Below are positions 6,671-13,840 of a stretch of 13,840 bases of DNA, one piece after another. The notes beneath the pieces are model-generated. The model saw only the letters and a program-made list of their open reading frames with translations, had not been told where the DNA came from and made no database searches. The stretch is from Zoogloeaceae bacterium (GTDB lineage: Bacteria; Pseudomonadota; Gammaproteobacteria; Burkholderiales; Rhodocyclaceae), in contig JAISPO010000032.1 of the NCBI GenBank assembly GCA_031274855.1, forward strand, positions 1 through 13,840. The letters are read 5' to 3'. A program made the position numbers and the translations under genes. The first letter of the stretch is position 1, and each line of letters begins with the position of its first letter.

Positions 6671-8743
6671 ATGGACTTTTTTGCTGCCCAGGCGCAATCC
6701 CGCCGGAGAAGCCGCTGGCTGATGCTCTGGTTTGTTCTGGCGGTGATGTGCATCATCGGCCTGTGTTATGTCCTAGCCCTCTTTCTGGGGGACAAAAAAC
6801 AGTATGACTTCAGGGCGTTCTTGCAGGTGGCCGTATGGTGCAGTTACGCCCTTATTGCGTTTGTCCTGTATTACGCATGGCTGAGAAAAATCGGCACCGT
6901 ATTTTTTACTATGGCGCTTGCGGGGTTGTCGTTCGCTATTTTCTTCGCGCACGATATACATCGCCGCGTGGCCGCCATGCTTCCCGCGACGGATGAGCCG
7001 GTAAACTTTCTGTCGCTCTGGAATGGGGAATTATTTTTCTGGACGTTTCTGATCGTAGGGGGCAGCATTGCGATAGCGTCCCTTTACAAAATGGATCAAA
7101 TCTCCCGCCACGGCCCCACGCTGATCGCGAAGCAACTGGGCGGGCGGATGATTATGTGGGAAACGCGCGATCCGGCGGAAAAGCGTCTGCTCAATGTGAT
7201 TGATGAAATGGCCATTGCCGCAGGCATTCCTGCGCCTCTGGCTTTCGTGCTCGATCAGGAAACCAGCCTCAATGCCTTTGCCGCCGGATTGGGTACGCAG
7301 GATTGCGTGATCGGCGTAACCCGCGGCCTGCTGGACGCCATGAACCGCGATGAACTGCAAGGCGTCATCGGCCACGAAATCAGTCATATCGTCAATGGCG
7401 ACAGCCGCCTCAATCTCAGGCTGATTGGCCTGCTGTTCGGCATCTACTTCCTTACCCAAGCGGGTCTCCGCATCATGGAGGGAAGCGGTCGCGCGGGCGG
7501 TAAAGGTTCCGGTGGCGGAATCCTGATCGGCCTTGTGCTGTGGGTGATCGGCTTGGCCGGTTTGTTCTTTGGACGCTTGATTCAGGCGGCCATTTCCCGT
7601 GAGCGCGAATATTTGGCCGATGCGTCTGCCGTGCAATTTACCCGTCATCCCATCGGGCTATCCTCGGCGCTCAGAAAACTGAAAACCTCCGGCTCCAAGA
7701 TCGAGCATCCCGAAGCCGGGGCCGCCAGTCATCTCTTTTTCGGCAACAGTGGCGCGGCCCTGTTCAATACGCACCCGCCGCTGGCTGAGCGCATCCGCCG
7801 CCTGAGCGGCATCCATATGGACCAGATGGATGCAGCAGAAACTTCCTCATCCCTGCCGGTTGCCGCGCTGGAAGGGAATAATCCCCCTCCGGTGCTGGCG
7901 GCCAACCCCAATGCGGCGATGCCGGCCTTCCTTCCCGCGGCAATCTTGATGGGCGGCCTCTTGCCGGAAGAAATATCGCCCGAAAGCCTCGACCAAGCGC
8001 AAACCCTGCTGGCCGGCCTGCCTGAATCCCTGCGGGAACACGCGCATTACATTACCGGCGCGACCGGCATCCTTGGCGGGCTGCTCCTTTCCAAGCAGCC
8101 GGACACACGGGCCAAACAGGAAAAACTGCTTCCGCCCGACGCGCTTCCTGCGGCGCAGGAACTTTATCAATGGCTCTGTTCGCAACCGGAGCATGGGGCG
8201 CGTTACCGGCTTGTCTGGCTTGACCTTATCCTCCCTGTGTTGCGTCAGGCACCGGAAACCGGCCGCCAGCAATTCCTCGCGATGTCGAAAGAATTGATTC
8301 GCGCGACCGGCCGCATGAGCCCCAGCGCGTTTGCCCTTCACAACATCCTTTCCGGCGCTTTGCTGCCGCCTTCGGAACGTCAGGTCAAACAAAGCGAATT
8401 GCATCCAGAGCGGCTGGATCAGAACATTGTCAGCCTGCTGGCTTTGATTACCTATGCCGGACATGAGGATGAAGAAACGGCTCAAGCGGCCTATCAGGCG
8501 GCAATAGCGTGTTCTCCCGCCCAAACGCAGCATCCCTTTCCGGCAAAAACCGAACTCTCCTTCAAGAAGGTTTCCGAGGCGCTTTCGCACCTTGCGCTGG
8601 CCGCGCCGCCTTACCGGAAGAAGCTCCTGCATGCCTGTGAAGTGGCCATCCGTTACGACGGCAAAATCACTTCGGTGGAAAGCGAACTCCTCCGCGCCTT
8701 CGCGCAAGGCCTCGGCTGCCCCGCGCCGCTGACGGAAGCCTGA
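6671..8743 (+). CDS. M48 family membrane zinc metallopeptidase with long C-terminal extension
   Basis: This 690-residue HtpX-like protease probably cleaves membrane or misfolded proteins in the inner membrane. The zinc motif is HEISH (235-239) and the third ligand is probably E313 in EREYLADASA. Hydrophobic segments lie at about 17-38, 50-70, 74-93 and 122-138 before the catalytic domain, and at about 283-303 within it. The peptidase part ends near residue 385 (THPPLAERIRRLSG). About 300 further residues follow, soluble by eye, starting with a Pro/Ala/Asn-rich linker (about 395-420). The last 65 or so residues (KKLLHACEVAIRYDGKITSVE and on to LGCP) resemble the acidic-metal TerB-like fold. 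A weak site, TAAGG, precedes the ATG. It is paired with lemA, a common arrangement; no substrate can be named. Confidence 0.9.
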   Translation: MDFFAAQAQSRRRSRWLMLWFVLAVMCIIGLCYVLALFLGDKKQYDFRAFLQVAVWCSYALIAFVLYYAWLRKIGTVFFTMALAGLSFAIFFAHDIHRRVAAMLPATDEPVNFLSLWNGELFFWTFLIVGGSIAIASLYKMDQISRHGPTLIAKQLGGRMIMWETRDPAEKRLLNVIDEMAIAAGIPAPLAFVLDQETSLNAFAAGLGTQDCVIGVTRGLLDAMNRDELQGVIGHEISHIVNGDSRLNLRLIGLLFGIYFLTQAGLRIMEGSGRAGGKGSGGGILIGLVLWVIGLAGLFFGRLIQAAISREREYLADASAVQFTRHPIGLSSALRKLKTSGSKIEHPEAGAASHLFFGNSGAALFNTHPPLAERIRRLSGIHMDQMDAAETSSSLPVAALEGNNPPPVLAANPNAAMPAFLPAAILMGGLLPEEISPESLDQAQTLLAGLPESLREHAHYITGATGILGGLLLSKQPDTRAKQEKLLPPDALPAAQELYQWLCSQPEHGARYRLVWLDLILPVLRQAPETGRQQFLAMSKELIRATGRMSPSAFALHNILSGALLPPSERQVKQSELHPERLDQNIVSLLALITYAGHEDEETAQAAYQAAIACSPAQTQHPFPAKTELSFKKVSEALSHLALAAPPYRKKLLHACEVAIRYDGKITSVESELLRAFAQGLGCPAPLTEA

Positions 8744-8768
8744 CGGCATATATCTCTTGTCATTCGCG

Positions 8769-8792
8769 GCGGCGAGTAGTCCAATACGCCGC
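8769..8792 (+). other. Small inverted repeat upstream of the sensor kinase gene
   Basis: GCGGCG (8769-8774) and CGCCGC (8787-8792) enclose a 12-nt loop in the 79-nt gap between the M48 protease and the kinase gene. No T-run follows, so it is at best a weak terminator or an operator-like dyad. Confidence 0.3.
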
Positions 8793-8811
8793 TGGCATTT
8801 CACGGAAACTC

Positions 8812-8818
8812 AAGGAGG
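8812..8818 (+). promoter_or_regulatory. Ribosome binding site fixing the kinase start
   Basis: AAGGAGG lies just upstream of the ATG at 8823. The reading frame also has a TTG at 8757, but no ribosome binding site precedes it and the extra 22 residues are not membrane- or domain-like. This site therefore selects ATG 8823. Confidence 0.8.
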
Positions 8819-8822
8819 GGTA

Positions 8823-10682
8823 ATGCTCCCTTGGCAACGCAATACCGCAACAGCCGCCGCGCCGGATGCGCTTGGCCGCCGCCGTCCGATCGGCGGGATG
8901 CTGTTCATTCTGGGCGCGATTGTATGGTCGCTGCTGGTGCTGGTTTCGCTGTGGTTCCAGCGCGAGCAGCTGAACCGCGCCGCCGAATCTTTGGCGAAGC
9001 TCGACGCGATTACCAATTTGCGCAAGGATATGGCGATACGGAAATGGGCTTCCTATGTCGGCGGCGTCTACATCAAGGACGACAAGGTATGGCAACTGGA
9101 AACTTTCGGCGAGCAGGAAATCATCACCGGATTGCGCGGTAACGGCGAATCCATGAAGCTCGTCACCCTGACGCCGATGCATTTGTTGCTGGCGATTCAG
9201 GAAATCAGCCAGAAGGAGTACGGTATCCGCGAGCGCCTGACTTCTCAGCAGTTGCGCAACATGGCCAACGCGCCCGATGAGTGGGAAGCCAAGGCGCTCG
9301 ACGCACTGAAGAATGGCGCGGAGATGATTTCGGAAGCCGTCCCCAGCAAGGGCAGCCACGGCCTTTCCCGCGTGATGATCCCGATGCGCATGGAAAAGGA
9401 ATGTCTCGAATGCCACCGCGATACGCTGGTGCCTGTCGGCGGTCTGCGCGGGGCCGCCACTATTTCGGTCGACCTGAACGCTTACCGGACAGCGCAGGAG
9501 CCGACTTGGCGCACCATCCAGTATTGGCACTTCGGCATTTGGCTGATGGGCTTGGCAACGATCAGTTTCGTCTGGTTCATTGCCAGCCGCCGGGTTCAGG
9601 AGCAAGCCCGCCAGGAGGAGGAGCGCCGAGAAAACGAGACGGCCTTCGCCGCCATGGCCGAGGGGGCAATCATCACCAACGCCCGCAGCGAAATCATTTG
9701 GGTGAATAACGCCTTCTGCCGGATTTACGGCTACCGCCGCGATGAGGTGATCGGCAAGAATCCGCGGCTGCTTCAGTCGGGACGCCACGACAAGGCTTTT
9801 TACGAGGAGTTTTGGCGTCAATTAACGCAGACGGGCCATTGGCGCGGTGAAATCTGGAACAAGCGCAAGACCGGCGAGATTTTCCCCGAAGAAATTTCCG
9901 TTCAGGCTTTGCGCGGTTCCGATGGCGCCATCCGGCGTTTCATTTCCATTTTCTCCGATATCACCGAACGCAAGCGCAATGAGGAGGAGCTGCTGGAACA
10001 TCAGCAGCGCCTGCAAGCCTCGGAGGCGCGGCTGCGTGAATTGGCGACCTTCCTGCAAACCCTGCGCGAAGAGGAACGCACGCGCATCGCCCGCGAACTG
10101 CACGATGAACTCGGTCAGGCGCTGACGGCGCTGCGGTTTGACCTCGGCTGGCTGCGCGGCAAATGCGACAGTCTGGGTTCGCCGGCGGCCGACCGCGTAT
10201 CGGCGGCCTTCAGCGTGGTCGAGCAAAGCATTGTCTCGCTGCGCCGGATTTCCGAAGATCTGCGTCCGGCGATGCTTGACAGCCTCGGTCTGGCGGCTGC
10301 CGTCGAACATCATGTGACGCAATTCGAGCAGCGTACCGGCATCCATTGCCGCCTCGCCATGAATCGGGAGGAATTCGATCTCGATAGCAAGGTCGCCACG
10401 GCAGTCTTCCGTATCGTTCAGGAGGCGCTAACCAATGTCGCCCGCCATGCCAAGGCCAGCGAGGTTTCGATAACGCTCAACGAGACGGACGACGCCATCA
10501 AACTCGTCGTGATGGACAACGGCAGCGGCATTGCCGCTGTCAAGGACAAAAAGACTTTCGGTTTGCTTGGAATGCGCGAACGCATTACGATTCTCGGCGG
10601 CTCGTTTGCCATCCGCAGCCAACCCGGACAAGGCACGCGCATTTCCTGCCGCTTGCCTTTACAGAGGGATACAGAAACGTGA
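8823..10682 (+). CDS. Sensor histidine kinase with periplasmic heme-c-type DUF3365 domain and PAS domain
   Basis: This 619-residue membrane kinase is of the NarX/UhpB-like (HisKA_3) type. A transmembrane helix at about 25-45 and another at about 236-255 bracket a periplasmic domain of roughly 190 residues resembling DUF3365/Tll0287. That domain carries CLECH (194-198), a c-type heme attachment motif, followed by GGLRGAATISVDL. A PAS domain (about 270-385) follows, then a short coiled region, the phosphoacceptor H427 in RELHDELGQAL, and an ATPase domain with N538 in EALTNVARHAK and the GLLGMRERI motif (580-588). It probably senses a redox state or a small ligand through periplasmic heme and phosphorylates the regulator encoded immediately downstream, whose gene overlaps its stop by 4 nt. 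Its place just upstream of nosZ suggests control of N2O respiration; this is inference. Heme attachment would need the Ccm machinery. Confidence 0.9.
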   Translation: MLPWQRNTATAAAPDALGRRRPIGGMLFILGAIVWSLLVLVSLWFQREQLNRAAESLAKLDAITNLRKDMAIRKWASYVGGVYIKDDKVWQLETFGEQEIITGLRGNGESMKLVTLTPMHLLLAIQEISQKEYGIRERLTSQQLRNMANAPDEWEAKALDALKNGAEMISEAVPSKGSHGLSRVMIPMRMEKECLECHRDTLVPVGGLRGAATISVDLNAYRTAQEPTWRTIQYWHFGIWLMGLATISFVWFIASRRVQEQARQEEERRENETAFAAMAEGAIITNARSEIIWVNNAFCRIYGYRRDEVIGKNPRLLQSGRHDKAFYEEFWRQLTQTGHWRGEIWNKRKTGEIFPEEISVQALRGSDGAIRRFISIFSDITERKRNEEELLEHQQRLQASEARLRELATFLQTLREEERTRIARELHDELGQALTALRFDLGWLRGKCDSLGSPAADRVSAAFSVVEQSIVSLRRISEDLRPAMLDSLGLAAAVEHHVTQFEQRTGIHCRLAMNREEFDLDSKVATAVFRIVQEALTNVARHAKASEVSITLNETDDAIKLVVMDNGSGIAAVKDKKTFGLLGMRERITILGGSFAIRSQPGQGTRISCRLPLQRDTET

Positions 10683-11314
10683 TCAGAATTCTCATCGCCG
10701 ATGACCACGCCATCCTGCGCGCAGGATTGAAGCATCTGCTCTCCGAAGCGACCGATATCGTTGTGGCCGGTGAAGCGAGCAACGGCAGCGAAACCGTGGC
10801 GCTGGTGCGCGAAGTGGATTGCGACCTCCTCGTGCTGGATATGTCCATGCCGGGCCGCAGCGGCATTGACCTCATCCGCCAGATCAAGACCGAGCGCCCC
10901 AAGCTGCCTATCCTGATTCTCAGTATGCACAAAGAGGATATTTTTGCGGTGCGCGCCCTGCGCGCCGGCGCTGCCGGTTATCTGTGCAAGGACAATGCCG
11001 AATCGCAACTCGAGGCCGCCATTCGCAAAGTAGCCGGGGCCGGTTTGTACATCAACCAGACAGTGGCGGAACGGCTGGCTCAGGAAATGGTCGGCGGCAA
11101 TACCGCGGTTCTGCCGCATACCCACCTTTCGGACAGGGAATACGAGGTATTCCGCGACATCGCCGCCGGTCTCGGCGTGACTGAAATCGGCCAGCGCCTG
11201 AATCTCAGCGTCAAGACGGTCAGTACCCACAAGGCGCGCATCATGCAGAAAATGGGCTTCTCCAACACGGCGGAATTGATCCAGTACGCCATGCGGCACA
11301 ACCTGCTTGATTAG
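10679..11314 (+). CDS. NarL/FixJ-family response regulator (LuxR-type HTH)
   Basis: This 211-residue cytoplasmic DNA-binding regulator has an N-terminal receiver domain (1-120): acidic pair D8/D9, phosphoacceptor D54 in LVLDMSMPG, S82 and K104. It ends in a LuxR-type helix-turn-helix (about 147-205), with LSDREYEVFRDIAAGLG and LNLSVKTVSTHKARIMQKMG. The GTG start overlaps the kinase stop (GTGA), so the two are translationally coupled and almost surely a cognate pair. The target promoter is not shown by the sequence; the dyad-rich 200 bp before nosZ is the obvious candidate. Rhodocyclales and other betaproteobacteria use related regulators (NarL, NreC-like) for nitrate and anaerobic respiration, but this one cannot be assigned to a named system. 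Confidence 0.94.
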   Translation: MIRILIADDHAILRAGLKHLLSEATDIVVAGEASNGSETVALVREVDCDLLVLDMSMPGRSGIDLIRQIKTERPKLPILILSMHKEDIFAVRALRAGAAGYLCKDNAESQLEAAIRKVAGAGLYINQTVAERLAQEMVGGNTAVLPHTHLSDREYEVFRDIAAGLGVTEIGQRLNLSVKTVSTHKARIMQKMGFSNTAELIQYAMRHNLLD

Positions 11315-11344
11315 GCCGGTTTACTCCACGAATTCCGTGAGAGG

Positions 11345-11360
11345 GTAGGAATTTTCCTAC
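11345..11360. promoter_or_regulatory. Perfect 7-2-7 palindrome, candidate operator upstream of nosZ
   Basis: GTAGGAATTTTCCTAC is a perfect inverted repeat with 7-bp arms and a 2-bp centre, located 30 nt after the response-regulator stop. The 7-2-7 spacing is like that of NarL-type sites, although the arm sequence and orientation do not match the NarL heptamer. A second, weaker dyad, CACG-N5-CGTG (11327-11339), lies just before it. I infer a possible binding site for the adjacent LuxR-type regulator. It is not followed by a T-run that would make it a terminator. Confidence 0.45.
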
Positions 11361-11406
11361 AGCGCAAATCAGCCTCCATCCGGCTAGTTATTTTTTGCGG
11401 CTTAAC

Positions 11407-11412
11407 TATACT
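11407..11412 (+). promoter_or_regulatory. Candidate -10 box for nosZ (TATACT)
   Basis: TATACT matches the sigma70 -10 consensus at five of six positions. No good -35 lies at the right distance (the best is a 3/6 TAGTTA), which would fit an activator-dependent promoter. Transcription would start near 11419, and the 7-2-7 palindrome would then be centred about 66 bp upstream. An alternative -10, TTAAAT (11468-11473), would put the start near 11480. Confidence 0.35.
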
Positions 11413-11420
11413 GTGCGTTA

Positions 11421-11437
11421 TGCGACATTCGGTCGCA
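11421..11437. promoter_or_regulatory. RegR/PrrA-like box in the nosZ leader
   Basis: TGCGAC-ATTCG-GTCGCA is a perfect inverted repeat with 6-bp arms. The core at 11422-11436 fits, base for base, the RegR box consensus GNGRCRTTNNGNCGC as I recall it from Bradyrhizobium, where the RegSR system affects denitrification genes; related PrrA/RegA proteins bind similar sites. If the -10 is TTAAAT (11468-11473), the box is centred near -51, a typical activator position. It could equally be an RNA hairpin in the leader. Confidence 0.4.
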
Positions 11438-11460
11438 GCATTAACCGGATGCCGTAGGGA

Positions 11461-11484
11461 GCAGAGGTTAAATAGTGCCTCTGC
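11461..11484 (+). other. Leader hairpin GCAGAGG-N10-CCTCTGC before nosZ
   Basis: Perfect 7-bp arms (11461-11467 and 11478-11484) flank a 10-nt AT-rich loop. The hairpin ends about 18 nt before the AGGAG ribosome binding site (11503-11507) of nosZ. It could affect mRNA stability or translation, or be a DNA operator overlapping the alternative -10. Confidence 0.4.
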
Positions 11485-11514
11485 CAAGATGTATTTGACG
11501 ACAGGAGCCAGATA

Positions 11515-13806
11515 ATGAAGAGATTTAAATTGAGGACCGGTCCGCTGTTGCTGGCGGCAGGCCTGGGGCTTGCTGCGAGTGCCAGTTGGGGCGCGGAATC
11601 CTTGCAAGACGTCTTGAAACGCAGAAATTTGTCACAACAGGATTTGCTGGCGGCAGCCAAGACCTATGTGCCGACCGGAAAGCGCGATGAGTTCATGGCG
11701 TTCAGTTCCGGCGGTCAATCAGGGCAGGTCATCGTCTACGGCATTCCCTCGATGCGCATCATCAAGTACCTCGCGGTGTTCACGCCGGAACCCTGGCAGG
11801 GCTACGGTTACGACGAGGAATCGAAGGCAGTGCTGGCCGGCGGCAGGATCGACGGCAAGGACATCACCTGGGGCGATACGCACCACCCGGCCATTTCGGA
11901 AACGAACGCCCAGTATGACGGCCAATTCCTGTTTATCAACGACAAAGCCAACCCGCGTCTGGCCGTCATAGACCTGCGCGATTTCGAAACCAAACAGATT
12001 GTGGCCAACCCGATTTTCAAGTCGGAGCACGGCGGCGCTTTTGTCACCCCGAACACCGAGTATGTGATCCAGACCGCCCAGTATGCCGCGCCGCTTGAGG
12101 CCAAGAAGTTCTACCCGCTGGAAGAGTTCAACGAGAAGTATCGCGGTGGCGTTACCTACTGGAAGTTCAATCGCCAGGAAGGCCGGCTTGATCCCAGCCA
12201 GTCCTTCTCGATCGAACTGCCGCCCTATAGCCAGGACCTTTCCGACTTCGGCAAGGGCCCGTCCGAAGGCTGGTCGTTCACCAACTCGTTCTGCTCCGAG
12301 CGTTATGTCGGCGGCATCGAGAAAGGCCGTCCGCCTTATGAAGCCGGTTGTTCGGCCAAGGATACCGATTACCTGCACGTAATCAACTGGAAGAAAGCTG
12401 TCGAGCTGTTCAAGCAGGGCAAGACCACGAAGATCAACGGTCACGACGTGATCATGATGGAAACCGCCATCAAGGAAGGAATGCTTTTCCTGATTCCTGA
12501 ACCGAAGTCGCCGCACGGCGTCGACGTCACTCCTGACGGCAAGTACATGATCGTTGCGGGCAAGCTCGATACGCACGTCTCGGTATTCTCGTTCGACAAG
12601 ATCATGGCGACCATCAAGGCCGGCAAGTTCGAGTCCAAGGACCCGTATGGCATTCCGGTTCTCAGCATGCAGGATACGCTGTACAACCAGGTGTCGCTCG
12701 GCCTCGGCCCGCTTCACACACAGTTCGACTCCAAGCCTTGCGTCGCCTACACCTCGCTTTATGTCGACAGCCAGGTTGCCAAGTGGAACTACTGTGAAGG
12801 CAAGATACTCGACAAGATCTCCGTGCACTACAACATCGGCCACTTGATGACCATGGAAGGCGATTCGGCCAATCCCAGCGGGCGTTACCTTGTTGCCCTG
12901 AACAAGCTGGCGATTGATCGCTTCAACCCGGTCGGACCTCTGCATCCGCAGAACCACCAGTTGATCGACATCAGCAACGACAAGATGCAGCTTCTGTACG
13001 ACATGCCGTTGCCGCTGGGCGAGCCGCACTATGCGGTTGCGATTTCAGCCGACAAGCTGAAGCCAGGCGTCCGTTACAAGGTCGGCACCAACAGCCGCAC
13101 CGACAAGCCCTCGGAAGGCGCCGTACGCGCCGGTGAGGAAAAGACGGTACGTACTGGTAACACGGTTGAAGTGTTCGGCACCCTGATCCGTTCGCACATC
13201 ACGCCGGAAACCATCGAGGCCGAGGTCGGTGACGAAGTCATCATCCACCTGACCAACCTTGAGCGCGCGCAGGACGAAACCCACGGCTTCACGGTATCGA
13301 CCTACAACGTGCATGCCTCCGTTGAACCCGGCAAGACCTCCACGGTGAAATTCAAGGCCGACAAGGAAGGTGCGTATCCGTACTACTGCACCGAGTTCTG
13401 CTCCGCGTTGCACCTTGAAATGCAGGGCTATCTGCTGGTCAAGCCGAAGGGCTGGAAGCCGACCAAGACGGAAATGGCCAAGCAGTCCTACACCGAAGCG
13501 GACTACAAGAAGCAAATCAAGAAGATCGCCGACACCCAGGCTGTGATCGACTCTGTGGTGGCCTACATCACCAGCGTCAATTACAAGGACTTCCCGGAAG
13601 TCGTCGCCATGGTTGAGGATGCTTTCGACCAAGCCGGCAAGATTCCCGCCGTCACGGCCAAGCATGAAGCAGCCGCGGCCAAGAAGGACTGGGAAAATGC
13701 CAACCTCTGGGCCGAGCAAGTCTGGCAGTATCAAGTCAAGACGGCTGACCTCGGTTTGCGTGCCAAGACTTACCTTGAACAGAACGGCGCGCAGAAGGTC
13801 AAGTAA
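11515..13806 (+). CDS. nosZ: Nitrous oxide reductase, clade II (Sec-exported) NosZ
   Basis: NosZ reduces N2O to N2 in the periplasm, the last step of denitrification. The 763-residue protein starts with a Sec-type signal peptide (KRFKLR, a hydrophobic core, cleavage near ASWGAES, about residue 26); the twin-arginine motif of clade I is absent. The CuZ histidines are all present: H123 and H124 in DTHH, H172, H334 in SPHGVD, H401 in GPLHTQFD, H443 and H505. The C-terminal cupredoxin domain has the CuA ligands H590, C625, E627, C629, H633 and M636 (CTEFCSALHLEM). About 120 residues follow CuA, charged and helical by eye, without the CxxCH found in epsilonproteobacterial NosZ. The ATG is preceded by AGGAG. 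Copper insertion and electron-transfer genes (nosD, nosL and others) are not in the window and would be expected downstream. Upstream lies the two-component system. Confidence 0.97.
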   Translation: MKRFKLRTGPLLLAAGLGLAASASWGAESLQDVLKRRNLSQQDLLAAAKTYVPTGKRDEFMAFSSGGQSGQVIVYGIPSMRIIKYLAVFTPEPWQGYGYDEESKAVLAGGRIDGKDITWGDTHHPAISETNAQYDGQFLFINDKANPRLAVIDLRDFETKQIVANPIFKSEHGGAFVTPNTEYVIQTAQYAAPLEAKKFYPLEEFNEKYRGGVTYWKFNRQEGRLDPSQSFSIELPPYSQDLSDFGKGPSEGWSFTNSFCSERYVGGIEKGRPPYEAGCSAKDTDYLHVINWKKAVELFKQGKTTKINGHDVIMMETAIKEGMLFLIPEPKSPHGVDVTPDGKYMIVAGKLDTHVSVFSFDKIMATIKAGKFESKDPYGIPVLSMQDTLYNQVSLGLGPLHTQFDSKPCVAYTSLYVDSQVAKWNYCEGKILDKISVHYNIGHLMTMEGDSANPSGRYLVALNKLAIDRFNPVGPLHPQNHQLIDISNDKMQLLYDMPLPLGEPHYAVAISADKLKPGVRYKVGTNSRTDKPSEGAVRAGEEKTVRTGNTVEVFGTLIRSHITPETIEAEVGDEVIIHLTNLERAQDETHGFTVSTYNVHASVEPGKTSTVKFKADKEGAYPYYCTEFCSALHLEMQGYLLVKPKGWKPTKTEMAKQSYTEADYKKQIKKIADTQAVIDSVVAYITSVNYKDFPEVVAMVEDAFDQAGKIPAVTAKHEAAAAKKDWENANLWAEQVWQYQVKTADLGLRAKTYLEQNGAQKVK

Positions 13807-13809
13807 TAC

Positions 13810-13837
13810 GTATCACCTCAAGTAGCATGTATCACCT
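13810..13837. repeat. Short direct repeat after nosZ
   Basis: GTATCACCT occurs twice (13810-13818 and 13829-13837) in the 34 nt between the nosZ stop and the window end. It may be the edge of a longer repeat or chance; nothing else is visible there. Confidence 0.35.
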
Positions 13838-13840
13838 GTA

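Noticed and set aside
7847..8803. Minus-strand open frame of 318 codons over the 3' part of the M48 gene
   Set aside because: Arg/Gly-rich composition and no family signature; the plus-strand frame continues a real protein.
8757..8822. Longer kinase starting at TTG 8757
   Set aside because: No ribosome binding site there, while AAGGAGG precedes the ATG at 8823.
11315..11514. FNR/DNR-type box (TTGAT-N4-ATCAA) before nosZ
   Set aside because: I read the whole gap and found no such site or close match.
11719..13029. Long minus-strand open frame (436 codons) inside nosZ
   Set aside because: Antisense shadow of nosZ; no ribosome binding site and no recognisable domain.

Overview
The window looks like chromosomal DNA from a GC-rich Gram-negative betaproteobacterium, most likely Rhodocyclales or a close relative. 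This is inferred from the exbB-exbD-lpxK-ycaR-kdsB / xseA / sodB layout and from a clade II (Sec-type) nitrous oxide reductase; no rRNA or marker gene is present to place it more exactly.

Left part (1-3959, all genes on the minus strand). A full-length REP-associated tyrosine transposase (RAYT) gene lies next to a degenerate 25-bp tandem array. It is followed by a lipopolysaccharide and envelope operon transcribed right to left: exbB, exbD, lpxK, a small ycaR/Trm112-like gene and kdsB. KdsB activates Kdo and LpxK makes the lipid A acceptor for Kdo. ExbB/ExbD form a proton-driven inner-membrane motor. The operon is interrupted between exbD and lpxK by about 140 bp of repeats (two REP palindromes around one heptad array), and these repeats appear to have replaced the first codons of lpxK.

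Centre (4023-8743, plus strand). A symmetric palindromic element built from CAGG-type heptads separates exbB from the divergent xseA and supplies the start codon of xseA. Next come sodB (iron superoxide dismutase, with a good sigma70 -10 box) and a two-gene lemA / M48 membrane metalloprotease unit. The protease has an unusually long C-terminal extension.

Right part (8823-13806, plus strand). A histidine kinase with a periplasmic DUF3365/Tll0287-like domain carrying a c-type heme motif (CLECH), plus a PAS domain, overlaps a NarL/FixJ-type response regulator gene by 4 nt. A 200-bp region rich in dyads follows, then the complete clade II nosZ, with all CuZ and CuA ligands present. The arrangement suggests a redox- or gas-responsive two-component system controlling N2O respiration; this regulatory link is inference. 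The window ends just after nosZ, so the accessory nos genes would lie beyond it.

The parts most worth a second look are the 31-nt heptad arrays and their palindromic element, the repeat-altered gene starts of lpxK and xseA, the heme-c sensor kinase beside nosZ, and a RegR/PrrA-like box in the nosZ leader. Many genes here start with GTG (RAYT, kdsB, exbD, exbB, xseA, the response regulator).
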